Shown one piece after another: positions 36,577-46,716 of a DNA stretch of 64,000 nucleotides (position 1 is its first letter; the number at the start of each line of letters is the position of its first letter). Under the pieces are notes generated by a model. The model did no database searches. It worked only from the letters and a program-made list of their open reading frames with translations, and was not told the DNA's origin. Both the position numbers and the translations under genes were made by a program. The stretch lies in contig OX485809.1 of NCBI GenBank assembly GCA_950295325.1, forward strand, positions 22,694,001 to 22,758,000, in the 5' to 3' direction. This stretch comes from Polytrichum commune. Lineage: Eukaryota; Streptophyta; Polytrichopsida; Polytrichales; Polytrichaceae.

Positions 36577-36992
36577 CAGAGCCCAACATTGGGCGCCCAT
36601 GCCCATGCCCATACCCACCCATGCCCATGGGTTTTGGGTGGGCATGGGTGCAATATTATTGTTCATGGGCGGGCATGGGTGGGCATGGCTGAGCTATTAT
36701 TGTTCATGGGTGGGCATGGCTGCGATATTATTGTTCATGGGTGGGCATGGGTGGGCATGGGTGGGGCACAATTACACAATTACACAATACACATTACATA
36801 ATTTTTGAATACATGAGTGCAATTTGAATAGCATGGGTGGGCATGGGTGGGCACATGTCATGCTATGTGTGGGCATGGGTGGGCATGGGTGCGCACATGT
36901 CATGCTATGGGTGGGCATGGGTGGGCATAGGTCGCTGCTGATGGGCATGGTCTGGGTATGGGTGCAATTAGAAAGGAAAATGTTGGGCTCTG
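36577..36992. mobile_element. Non-autonomous hAT element carrying a GGGCATGGGTG minisatellite (416 bp)
   Basis: Perfect 14-bp terminal inverted repeats, 'cagagcccaacatt' at 36577-36590 and its reverse complement at 36979-36992, are bordered by a perfect 8-bp duplication, gtgcttat, at 36569-36576 and 36993-37000. This is the hAT signature (8-bp duplication, ends starting CA). The interior consists largely of 'gggcatgggt' units, with 'attattgttcatg' spacers in its left half. It has no coding capacity. Confidence 0.92.
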
Positions 36993-37000
36993 GTGCTTAT

Positions 37001-37377
37001 GTGCACCGAAGCACTAAATTGTATCTACACTGCCAGTGACAATTTTAATCTATACAGAATGTTCATTCATTTATAATATGGATTCTCTTGATAAACCTTT
37101 CCCAACTACTGTGGAGATGCGTTGCTACTTACAAAGCTGCCTGTCCTCCTACGGACAGATTAAGAAGGCACCCCAGTCCATCTCACAAGCAACAAGGTGG
37201 AAGGTCCACGTAATGATGACTCCATAGACCTTGTATAATTACCTACCAGCAGGGTGCATGCCATGAACCATCCCATAAGACACTTTTGATCAAATACCTG
37301 TACTAGGTCCCACTTGTGGGATACCAAATATACAAGATGTGTATGTACTATCCTATACCAACCTATATTGGTTTAAT
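37001..37377. other. 3' flank of the 403-aa protein gene
   Basis: No ORF with recognisable content. Probably contains the 3' UTR of the minus-strand gene that ends at 37378. Confidence 0.5.
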
Positions 37378-39273
37378 TTACAAGAAGTTCCATCGCCTCC
37401 GGCCCTTCCTCTTCTTCCCCTTGGTGTTCCCCTTCTCAGGGTCAGAATCATCAGTGTGACTTGTTTTCTTCTTTGTAACTGTGGGTTTCAAACCTGTAGA
37501 GTCATCTGAGTCGTCTGAGTCAGTCAATTCCAGATCGTCTGAATCCTCCGATTCCTCAGCAGCACCATCAAGTTGCGCATTATCCTTTGCCCACTCCAGC
37601 ACCTAATGGAATAAATCGTCAAGTTTCTAATATGCAGAAAAGGTCCATGGAAATGGCACAAAACATTCTGGGTATAGAATGCACACAAGATTTTGTAGGG
37701 CACAGGGGATACCAGCCGTGGTGATAAAGAAGATGAGTGTTTCCACTTCTTACCGGAAAATGGGAACAGATTCTCTTCTAACCACAATTCTCAATCTCTT
37801 GTCTAGATTGGTGAAATTCAAAAGTTAAAAGATTGACGTTCCCAACTCACCTTCTCTGCTTCTAGTGCAATGGCTTCCTCGTCTTCCATGGCTTTCAGAA
37901 GTTCAATGTCTCGATCTTTCATGTTGAATGTTCTTTTGTCTCCTGTGAGTGTGGTCTCTTTAGAAGCGCTCTGCCCGTGCTCCTTAGAAACAGCAGCAAT
38001 TAATCTCTGAACATCTGCAACCGTTGCTGATGGATCCATGTTCTCATCTTCTCTCAACGAGTGGGACAAGCTTTTCTTCACAGCTTTCTTTGCTTCTTTA
38101 TTCTGGGAGGACTGGGGTTTGGTAGGCGAATGTGAAACTGGTCCAGACTGGTCTGTACCTGTTTTCTTCATGTTCAGTGCCTGCATAAATATAACCACCA
38201 TAAGAACACAAGCATTGTGAAAGATTATATGATAGCCAAATCATATCACGACCACATCACAGTTGATATAAAGTACCAAATATTATTTAATATATTCCAG
38301 AGTGCCATCGCATCAACAGTGCACAAGGTGCAGAGGCTACTAAATAGTGACAAATAATAGACAATACTTGCTTTCTGCCTTTGAATATGATGCAAATGGG
38401 TCACTACAATTACAAGTGAATTACAGGATACTGAAGAAGCAAGAGAATGTACCTTCATGAGCTTGAAAGGTGATGTGGGGGCACACCAGCCAGACGGAGA
38501 AGACACAATCAAAGGAGATTTTGGGTAGTCATTACGTGAAGGAGAGGTAGGAGGCTGCTTCCTTGATCGATTTTTCAATGCTTGCATTTGCTCACTTAAG
38601 GTAGGTGTATCAGAGTCAAGGTTTGCCGAACTCCCAGCAAAAGGGACAGATTCACCATCTGAACCCTACAAGTCCAACACCAAATCAGCACTTTCAAGTC
38701 AACATGCAGTCATCTCTTTAAATAGATATTATGGTAATGATGAGAAATCGAACGATTCACCAGCTCTAGCAAATTATCTGGATCTTCCTTCCATGCGTCA
38801 GAACAAGGATACAGCGCATATAAAGTCACCTGTTGAGGTACAGAAGGGCTTTTTAGTGCTAGTAACCTAGCAATCAGTTCTGCATCCAAGCTATCAACAC
38901 TGTCACTGTCAGCAGAATTTGATCTTGCAAGGTTGCCAGGCTGCTCCACGATGTGAACTCCCTTGCTCGACCGTTTTGAACTTGCAGACATGTCGCCTGG
39001 CTGTGCATTGCCCGGTTTTGATTTCCCGGAGGCTTTTCCCTTTTCACGTCCTCTTGGCCGAGGAGCCTTCAAACTTGCATATCGAGCAGCAAGTTCAGGA
39101 TCAATACCTTCAACAGTAGAATTCAGGTCTTCATCGTCCGGAAGAGATCCTCGCATGCCATCCGTGGTCACATGAGTGTCAACAGATAGTTTCAAAATGC
39201 TCTCATCATTGAGCTGTGCCAACAAATCATCTACTTCACCATCATTTTCTTGCCCTAAATAGAGCTTATCCAT
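37378..39273 (-). CDS. Conserved-looking acidic protein with MIM-like repeats, possibly ANCHR-like
   Basis: Four exons, all with phase-0 introns, give 403 aa: 39273-38830, 38665-38453, 38180-37851 and 37602-37378. The N-terminus has DDLLAQLNDES (residues 15-25). Two related motifs follow, DPELAARYASLK (58-69) and DAELIARLLALK (130-141); these L-x-x-R-(x)-x-x-L-K helices resemble the MIT-interacting motifs of ANCHR/ZFYVE19-type abscission regulators, which bind ESCRT-linked VPS4. The middle is Ser/Pro-rich (PPTSPSRNDYPKSP). A helical segment (DIELLKAMEDEEAIALEAEK) runs across the last intron into VLEWAKDNAQLD, and the tail is Asp/Ser-rich, then Lys/Arg-rich (KGKKRKGRRRW). No FYVE zinc finger is visible. 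The gene is certainly real; the ANCHR link is an inference from short motifs. Confidence 0.85.
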
Positions 39274-40672
39274 GATGCAGCTGCTTGCTCAATTCACGGC
39301 CACTTTTGCCGCCTGCGTAGAAGAGCATTAAACAGCAGGTAAGATTTCCCATGGCTATCAAACCAAATAGACCTGATTTTCAAACGTGGGGTACAGATTG
39401 TGGACACAACCTCTTCTATACTTCAACAGAGCAATTCAAGACAGCTCTTGTCTTTTCCTTATCATTTTTGCTCAGAGTAAAAATGCTATGTGGCATACAA
39501 CGCCCAGAATAAGACACCATAAGTGCAAATGTCGACATTAAGGTAAGAATTGACGATCCATTTCAAGATCCATCAACTCAGGTATGGCTTCTTTGCTTCA
39601 TTTCATGCTCATGCTCACTCAAAGCACATGCATGTATAAAGATCTGAAAGCAGATTTGATAACATAAACCACGTTCACAGAGCAGTGTAAACAGCTGCAA
39701 AATTCCCGTCAATGGTCCTAAGAACCATGTCACGACCTTAATCGGACAGGTGAAGAAGAAAGATGAACATGTTCTTCTGCCAATATCTTTTCTGATTCTT
39801 GCTCCCAAATAGTTCAAAATTCACGAAATGCTGCTGCAAAACCAACATCACTCAAGAAAGAACTTTACAAATTGTATTACTAGAGGAAAAAGACTGGATG
39901 CACATGTGACTTCAGTAACTTCCATTACAAAATGATCGGAATTCGAATTCACGTATCTCCTCGACAAAGATCTTCAATCAAGAATCGACCGACACTACGA
40001 ACAGAAACTCTCCAAGAAACTCATGGACTTGTAACGTGATCGACCAGAATTGCACTTCAGTGTCAAAAGGCGCAATAATTCAGCGCACCAAAAAAATAAA
40101 CAAGTTGCAAGGCACCATCCCATTCATTACGTCCACATGACAGCAGGAATAAACTGCAAACCTCTAGACTGAGGACACCGAACTCCCTTTTATCCATTTT
40201 CACAACCATATATGAGATCTCAGATTCAAGACACACCAGACACCAATCAGAGCTCAAAGTTGGATTACCAGACAACCGAAACCCTAATCTCACAGCACGA
40301 GCTACCGAGCCAGAGCGAACACCAAAGACAGCCTTGAATGCCAGCTGTCTTGCTGTTTAAAAAGCCGTGAGTACTTAATAAGCAGAAAATTCAAAATCAC
40401 AGGACTCCCGAAATCACCTGGCGACAGTTGAGCGAGCGATTTGTGTCTGCGTTTACGGATTCCAGTGAAATCATCGTCGCATCGGGAGAGTGGGAAAGAA
40501 CAAGAACGTCGAGGAAATGAGGAGGCAAGAAGTTCAAAGCAACAGGTCCCAAGGCACAGCCACGGTCACCTCTTCTGGCCCGGGTATAGTCACAGCGGGT
40601 ATGGGCAGGGTAGGTATTTCCCATCCGGGTATCGTCAGACGGATATGATCCAAAGTAAGACCGGGGCTGTAA
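39274..40672. other. 5' flank of the 403-aa protein gene
   Basis: Probable promoter and 5' UTR, perhaps with a 5' UTR intron (a possible intron border follows the 'ccgcctgcg' at 39310). Near 40577-40632 several CGGGTAT units occur ('cccgggtatagtcacagc', 'gcgggtatgggcagg', 'atccgggtatcg'). No other gene recognised. Confidence 0.45.
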
Positions 40673-41102
40673 CTACACTAAATATCGCATTTAGTGTCAC
40701 CAATTATATTTGTCTTGCTCAACACTAACCGTAAACTGCCTGTATAGTGTCACCAACACTAATTGTAAACCGCTCGTATAGTGTCACCAACACTAAATGT
40801 TAACCTAACATTATTTGCCATTTCTTGTAAGAAAATGGGCATTCTAGAGTTACAGTGCTACAATTACTATCACTTATTGACTGATTTCTCATCCAAATTT
40901 CAATCATCCATGAAAATATTTCATTACAAAATTGTTAAGATGCAGAATATACCAAAGTTTGTTTCAAAATTGGCATGCATTCATCTAAATTATAATCATC
41001 CATGATATTACATGTAAAGGTATTCATAAGAAGTGACCCTAGGAAAAAATTATCACAATAACATAAACTACCATATGACACTAAATGCAATCTTTAGTGT
41101 AG
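40673..41102. mobile_element. MITE with 27-bp TIRs of the TACACT...AGTGTCA family (430 bp)
   Basis: The left end, 'ctacactaaatatcgcattt' onward (40673-40699), and the reverse complement of 41076-41102 agree at 25 of 27 positions. Counting from CACTA, both sides are flanked by TA. The interior repeats 'tagtgtcaccaacactaa' with a period of about 44 bp near 40717-40800. The ends resemble those of the DDE_1 element at 33933-36092, which could have mobilised it. Confidence 0.8.
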
Positions 41103-41260
41103 TACAAGGCCCTTGATGTTATTCATGTTGTCAAGTGAATGAGAAGCCAACAAGAATGGGTACACTAGGTCATTTCATTTTTACTTTGTTGGTGGATGAG
41201 GGTTTTTTTTTTCCTTTGGGGGGGGCGGGGGGGGGCAAACATAGGAGGTGTTTTTTAAGC

Positions 41261-41385
41261 ACTTGGCTAGTTTCCATCAAGTGGAGAGATGATTTCACAA
41301 CCATGAATTAAACCACCAACCATTCTGTTCGGTTTGCGTGCCTCTACATTATTATCCGGTAGTTAAGGGTCATCTCGGACCAATG
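41261..41385 (-). repeat. SINE-like repeat, copy 1
   Basis: Matches copy 2 at 44009-44141 in the same orientation: 'cttggctagtttt', 'agagatgatttca', 'gaa.taaaccaccaa.catt', 'ccggtagtt.agggtcatct'. Read on the minus strand it has a weak tRNA-like head. Too diverged to call a functional Pol III promoter. Confidence 0.55.
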
Positions 41386-41619
41386 TAAGTCACAAATATA
41401 TGATTGCCAAATCTTCCATATAAATTTTGGGTAGGTAGCCTCTTATCCCAACACATGGGTATAGTTGCCTAGTATGGTTCGCGTTGTTGTAGTGTTGCTC
41501 CAGCGACGCGATGATCAACGAAAGATTGAACTTCTATGGATGGAAGTCCACATCTAACCATTGGCTATTGACTAAGGGGGAGAGTCCTGAATGCAAGTGT
41601 AGGAGGGTTGGTCACCCAT

Positions 41620-41770
41620 AAGACGAAGAACTCTAGTCTCCGGAGGAGGCCAGAGTGAATAGAGTGTATGTTCATAGAACATCCTAGGCCCCGCCCTAGG
41701 CCGATGGCTTTAGATGTAAAACTACTTCACCCTTTGGTCACCCATCTATGAGCTAAGAGGTCCGCGGTGT
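41620..41770 (-). repeat. Possible LINE 3'-end relative
   Basis: 'gaactctagtctccggagga' followed by 'gtgaatagagtgt' and 'aaaactact' resembles 31300-31410 ('gaaactctggtcccaattca', 'gtgaatagagtgt', 'aaaactactctcc'). Similarity is patchy. Confidence 0.35.
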
Positions 41771-44008
41771 GGGAAGCAAACCAAAATCTTATCCATTTGG
41801 ACATAGTGACCATTCAAAGATCCATATTGGTCCAATATGGAACTCATGGCAAAATGATACAAGAGTCATACTGAGATATACTTTGTAACTTAGATTCTAT
41901 AGGCCTATGTAATGGTGGGCCTAGGTTGTCACAAAAATATTCAATTCTTTACCTCTTGTCTAAAGGTGAATATGGAAATTATGTTGATGAAATGGAATAA
42001 AATACTTTGGTATCAAAGTATGACAAGTTGTTCTAGTATTGTAGCACCATAGCTAGTTTGTGCGCCTCGAAACGAATATATATTTAATTTTGAGAAATAG
42101 GGTTCATTAGCTAAAATATACTTTTTGAAATTCCGTCTCTCTTATAATAGTTGGACCACGTAGTCGTTTTTCCGAAGCCACTCAAGGACAGGATCACTCT
42201 TGCTAGCATTGAAGCGGGTCAGGTTATCACAAAGACTAGCAAGGCTAGGTTGGGTTGGCAGGTCGCGGTGGCCATGTTTGATCGGCAAAGCCATCTCCAC
42301 ATGGATAATTTTTCACTTATTCATTTGATTGGGCTCATAATTTATGGTTTATTACATGTTTTTGTTGGGAATTATCTTGCACGAACCAACAATGGTACTA
42401 CGGCAAATCCTTTAATGTTTCCGTAGGCATTGTTTGGGCATGAGATCAACACTATAACATCAGCATAGGTATTCATTCAGTGTGGATTGAACCACACATG
42501 GAACTAAGACTACCAAACCATTGTTGGTATTGCATTGAACCAACACCAAACCAATACGAACCTCTACAATTGGTTTGATGATGTTTATCCAATACCAATC
42601 TAACGTGAAATTGATAAAACTCAAAGTTTAAGACAAAGACGTTGTTAGAAATGATTAAAAGTTTGTTGCAGTCAATCCACATAAGACATGTCAAAACACC
42701 ATCTGAGTGTTGCAACTCCAGTAAAATGTTTAAGTTCTCAAAAGTGAAACCCTTCATGCAAAGTGAAGTTGAGCAAGTATGGGTAAAGTTCCCCAGCAAT
42801 GAGAAGTCTCGTTTCTCAGGGCATCCCCAGGAGAGATAGTAAGCAACCCGCCAAAAACAATATATTATATGGTGTTTAGGGTGTTTGGGGAGCCCTCCAT
42901 CTTGGGCGGGGCCGCTCATCTTGAGTCAGAGCCCACCAAAGCCTAGGCATACCCCCGGTATAATTAGGAAGCAATCAATAAGACAACGACACCTATTATC
43001 TGACATGGGATAAAGTAGGATATCGGAGTATCTGATATTAAAGTAATCTCTTGGCGGGCCGGAGGAGGGCCGCCATATGAACCATTTATGGCGTTGGAAG
43101 GCCTTTACTATACCCGGGCCGCTTCTAAATTATGCCGGACCGGACATTGGTGGGGATCAATTTATGCCGGTACCGCCACCTAAGAACCCAGGATGCCCCA
43201 TTTTTGGCGTTGGCATGCCCTATGGCGAGGCTGCTGGGGACGCCCTCAAGCACCCAAACTCTTTCATGTTAAGGGACTCTCAATCTTTGAGCTCTAGACT
43301 GCTATGGTAAGGTGTAAGGCATATGAGCCTTATGTGGTCACTCTTCTTGATTAATTTTTTTTTATTGGCTCTGTCTGTAGGACAGAGACTATGCATCAAC
43401 TTCTTCGTTTCAAGAGCAAATTTCCTAACCACTTTGTGTTCACACTTGGACGTTACTTGTTCTTGTTATTTTTGGTCCACTTTATTTAATGTGGATGTTA
43501 ACTATAGTTTATATATAAGTGCTCCCTAAAATGCATTGAAAGAAATCTAGTTAACTATAGTTATTTCAGTAGTTCTTGATTATTTATTTTAAAAATTTCG
43601 GGTGATAAATGAGTAGCTTCAATCCTTGACCCATATTTGAGAAGAAGGTACACAAAAAGGTTTGGTATAATGAATAGCCATGAATTGGCATGAGCAAAGT
43701 GGACAACTACAATTATAGTCTTTCATAATAAAGAACAGAGCCTCACGGTTCTACCGTTTTCTTGTTTATGAATGGTAATTGGCAACTTAGGCTTGTGGCC
43801 AAGAAACAATGACTGAAACCACAAGTTAACATAAGATGTGATAAGACTATACAATATCCTAGTTCTAAATAAACAAATAAACAATAACCAACGTCAACCA
43901 ATCCAATATGAATTTGAGCATGTTGGCTATACCCTACTCAAGAATTATCTTGATGCAGGATGGGGTTTACTACTTACCTTGCAGTGGGGGCGCTCTTGGC
44001 TTCCTACC
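41771..44008. other. Intergenic, no gene recognised
   Basis: Short ORFs only (for example 42151-42426, 42473-42919 and 43077-43310), none with a domain I recognise and none with clear exon borders. Probably old transposon-derived sequence. Confidence 0.45.
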
Positions 44009-44141
44009 TACTTGGCTAGTTTTTTATTCTGTCAAGTAGAGAGAAGATTTCATAGCGGGGATTGAACCGCCAATCATTTCATTCATAAATGAGTACCTCT
44101 CCACTATCACCCGGTAGTTTAGGGTCATCTCAAACCTTGGT
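44009..44141 (-). repeat. SINE-like repeat, copy 2, with tRNA-type box B
   Basis: On the minus strand the sequence reads 'ctaccgggtgatagtggaga', then 'ggcggttcaatccccgctat'. The GGTTCAATCCC at 44058-44068 fits a Pol III box B, and 'gatagtggagagg' is a weak box A. A tRNA-derived SINE head is the best reading. Copy 1 is at 41261-41385. Confidence 0.55.
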
Positions 44142-44719
44142 CAACCCAAATGAGGAAATCTATGCGATCAGTTAAAAAGAAAATTGGTCTTCCCATTGAT
44201 TTCTCATAAATTTTGCATTTCAACTTTGAATATGTAGACCGTAATTACAATCCTAGTTATTTGCAGTTCTTAACTAGATGTGACAATTCAATAGCATGTA
44301 CGTGGAGTTGAAAACACTCATAATTGGGTTGGGTCAAGCACCTTGAAGAGGGCCTAAAAAGTGCACAAACACAAGGTGGCTTAAACCCAATGTCAAGGAA
44401 ACCCCAAGATCAAGCCACCTAAGGGCGGATTACTTAGATTCAATTTAGAAATGATCAAAGTTCCACACGGTAAGCTTATATTCGTTGGAATCTCTAAATT
44501 TTCTCATGTGTCTCCTCAAAAAACAATATTTTGGTACGGGAGTGCCAAACCTACTTATCACCTACGATAATACTTGGATGGGTGACCTTCCTAGCACACT
44601 TGACTTTGATGTACTCTACCACTTAAGGTCCACCCAACTGTAGTGGAGTTATCTAGATGAATTAGCCTTTTTCAACAAAGCGTGTGGAAATTGAGGGCCT
44701 TGCCCTTGATGGACGGAGA

Positions 44720-45925
44720 TGTTTGCATGTTGGCTTGTCTAGGGCAATTCACAGTGGTCACCTTTGAAAGGAGGCAATAATCTTAAGGGGCACTATAATT
44801 CTCACGATGCATGGATCAAGAAGAACTATAGACCTAGACAAACTCCAAGATGAAGCAACATTAAAGTTGTCTTTCTTTCTTCTTTTTCTTGCACAAGCAA
44901 ATGTGGGATGTGAAGAGTATCTAGAGGATTAAGGGCATGCAATAATGGATGGTTCCACAAGAAAACAATGAAAGATGAACCAATGGAATAGCTAGAAGGA
45001 GGTGGAAAGGAAAGAACAATTACCTAGATCAATGACAAGTAAAGGCGGGACTCAAAGAAAATATTTTTCCAAGGAGCAAAAAAACTCTCTAAAACTTGGA
45101 CGTACAAGCCTTAGGTGCATGTCAACTTGTCCGCGAATGTTTTGGGTGGTCACCTTTGAAAAGGAGACAATAGTCTTAAGGGACCCTCCAATTCTTGCGA
45201 TGACCGTTTCATGATTACATATAGACTTAGATCAACTCAAAGATGAAGCCTTATCATGCTTCACATCCATGGCAACATGTGCATCATCTTCTTCCTTCCT
45301 TTCTTTCTTGCTTTCATTCATCCTTCCTTCCTTTTTTGCAAAAGCAAATATTACATTATAATACAGGGTGTGACAATTGGGGCATGCAACAAAAGATGGT
45401 TGTATAAGAGCATGTTCACATGTTAACCATATAGGCCCCCCCGCAACATGACAATGTTGGGTTTAGCCCGAGAGTTGGACCTATGCGCCAAGCCCAAACG
45501 CTATTGTTAAGCTGGCGGGGCGTGGAATGCTTTCCCGAGGCGGAATAACTTGGGTCTATTGCGGCTCAACTTTCGACTCCTCTATAAGAGACTCAACTAT
45601 CAATGCCTCATAATCTTTTGACCAAGTAGAATCCTAGCTTCAATTATTTCTATGTAATGCATGTGTATCGTAAGATATTAGTTTTGATCACGGGACCCAC
45701 AATTTATGAAGCTCATATAGAGTGAACATGTTATGTGATTTAGCACCCGTTTGTGTTAGTGTTTGGTGGACAATGTGTGATCGTGGTTCAAAGGAAACAA
45801 TGGAAGTTGCACTAATGTAAAAGGCTAAGTGAAAAGGAAAGAAGAAGGACCTAGACCAATGAGCAGGGACGAAGGAGGATGCACTCGGGGGAAAAAAATC
45901 ACCAAGGAGCATGGAAAACCCTAGA
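44720..45925. repeat. Direct repeats of a non-coding unit
   Basis: 'gtggtcacctttgaaa' with 'ggaggcaata.tcttaaggg' occurs at about 44756 and again at 45150, about 395 bp apart. The next section, 'ggaaaggaaagaacaattac' with 'ccaaggagcaaaaaaactct' (45004-45090), recurs diverged at 45835-45915 ('gaaaaggaaagaagaaggac', 'accaaggagcatggaaaacc'). A stepwise duplication is likely. No coding content seen. Confidence 0.6.
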
Positions 45926-46716
45926 ATGCTTTGGCCGTACGCCCGCTCTTCTATAGCCACTCGCCATCGTTCGTAACTGCGTCACGCCTCTCCCACCTCG
46001 CTCCTCTTCAAACCCTCGGTCGCACCAAACCCCCGTGGCCGTAGATCGATCCATGGCATCCGTGTCGCGGCGATCGACGCTGCCATGTGCCTGATGTTGC
46101 ACAACTCTGTGCCGCATGTTTTCCTTCCCATGGCGACATCCATGTTTTCGCTGCGGTTCCTCAGGCTCTCCTAGGTTGTGTCGAGGGCGGCGTCACGGTC
46201 TTGTGTAGGCCGGTGACTTGATTCTGCGTGGTGGTGGTTGTTATTGTTGTTTCTTCGGTGCGAGAGCTTGGGGGTGTTGTGGTGTAAGTGTTTGTGTCTG
46301 CCGCCTTGCCGCCGAGTAGGGGTTGCAGCCGTGTTGCCGATTCGATCGGTTCTTGATTTGGGTAGTATTGGAGGGTTTGTTTTGCAATCTTTATAGTGCC
46401 TACGTTTTGCTGGAGGTTCAACAGATCGATAAGTGGGCTTGTCCCTTCACCTGTATTATCACCTCTGCGTCGTATCGTTTGTGTCCTCACCTCTTAGAAG
46501 TGTTTCTTTGTTATCCTCTCCCTGCTCTTTGCTATCCGCTTGTGACGTTCCTGTTGAACGGTCTACTATCTCGTGCTGTCACCTCTTTATCTTCTATTGC
46601 CAGGGGCCATGGTGTTGGTATTATCAATCGTTTCTTGAACCCCACCGTGACTCGTCACCACTTGCCTCACTTACGTAATAGCTTATTGTGTAGACGACTA
46701 TGCTCTTTTTGGCCTC
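45926..46716. promoter_or_regulatory. Probable promoter and 5' UTR of the SPOC/TFIIS gene
   Basis: GC- and CpG-richer than the sequence to its left, and directly upstream of the first coding exon. Frames open on both strands here do not resemble any family and disagree with the exon structure, so I read it as untranslated. Confidence 0.4.

Noticed and set aside
36553-36960. His/Gly/Met-rich ORFs (82-112 aa) as a metal-binding protein
   Set aside because: They are translations of the GGGCATGGGTG minisatellite inside a hAT element with perfect ends.
44058-44071. Genuine tRNA gene
   Set aside because: Only the T-arm/box B is good; no acceptor stem or anticodon arm can be folded.
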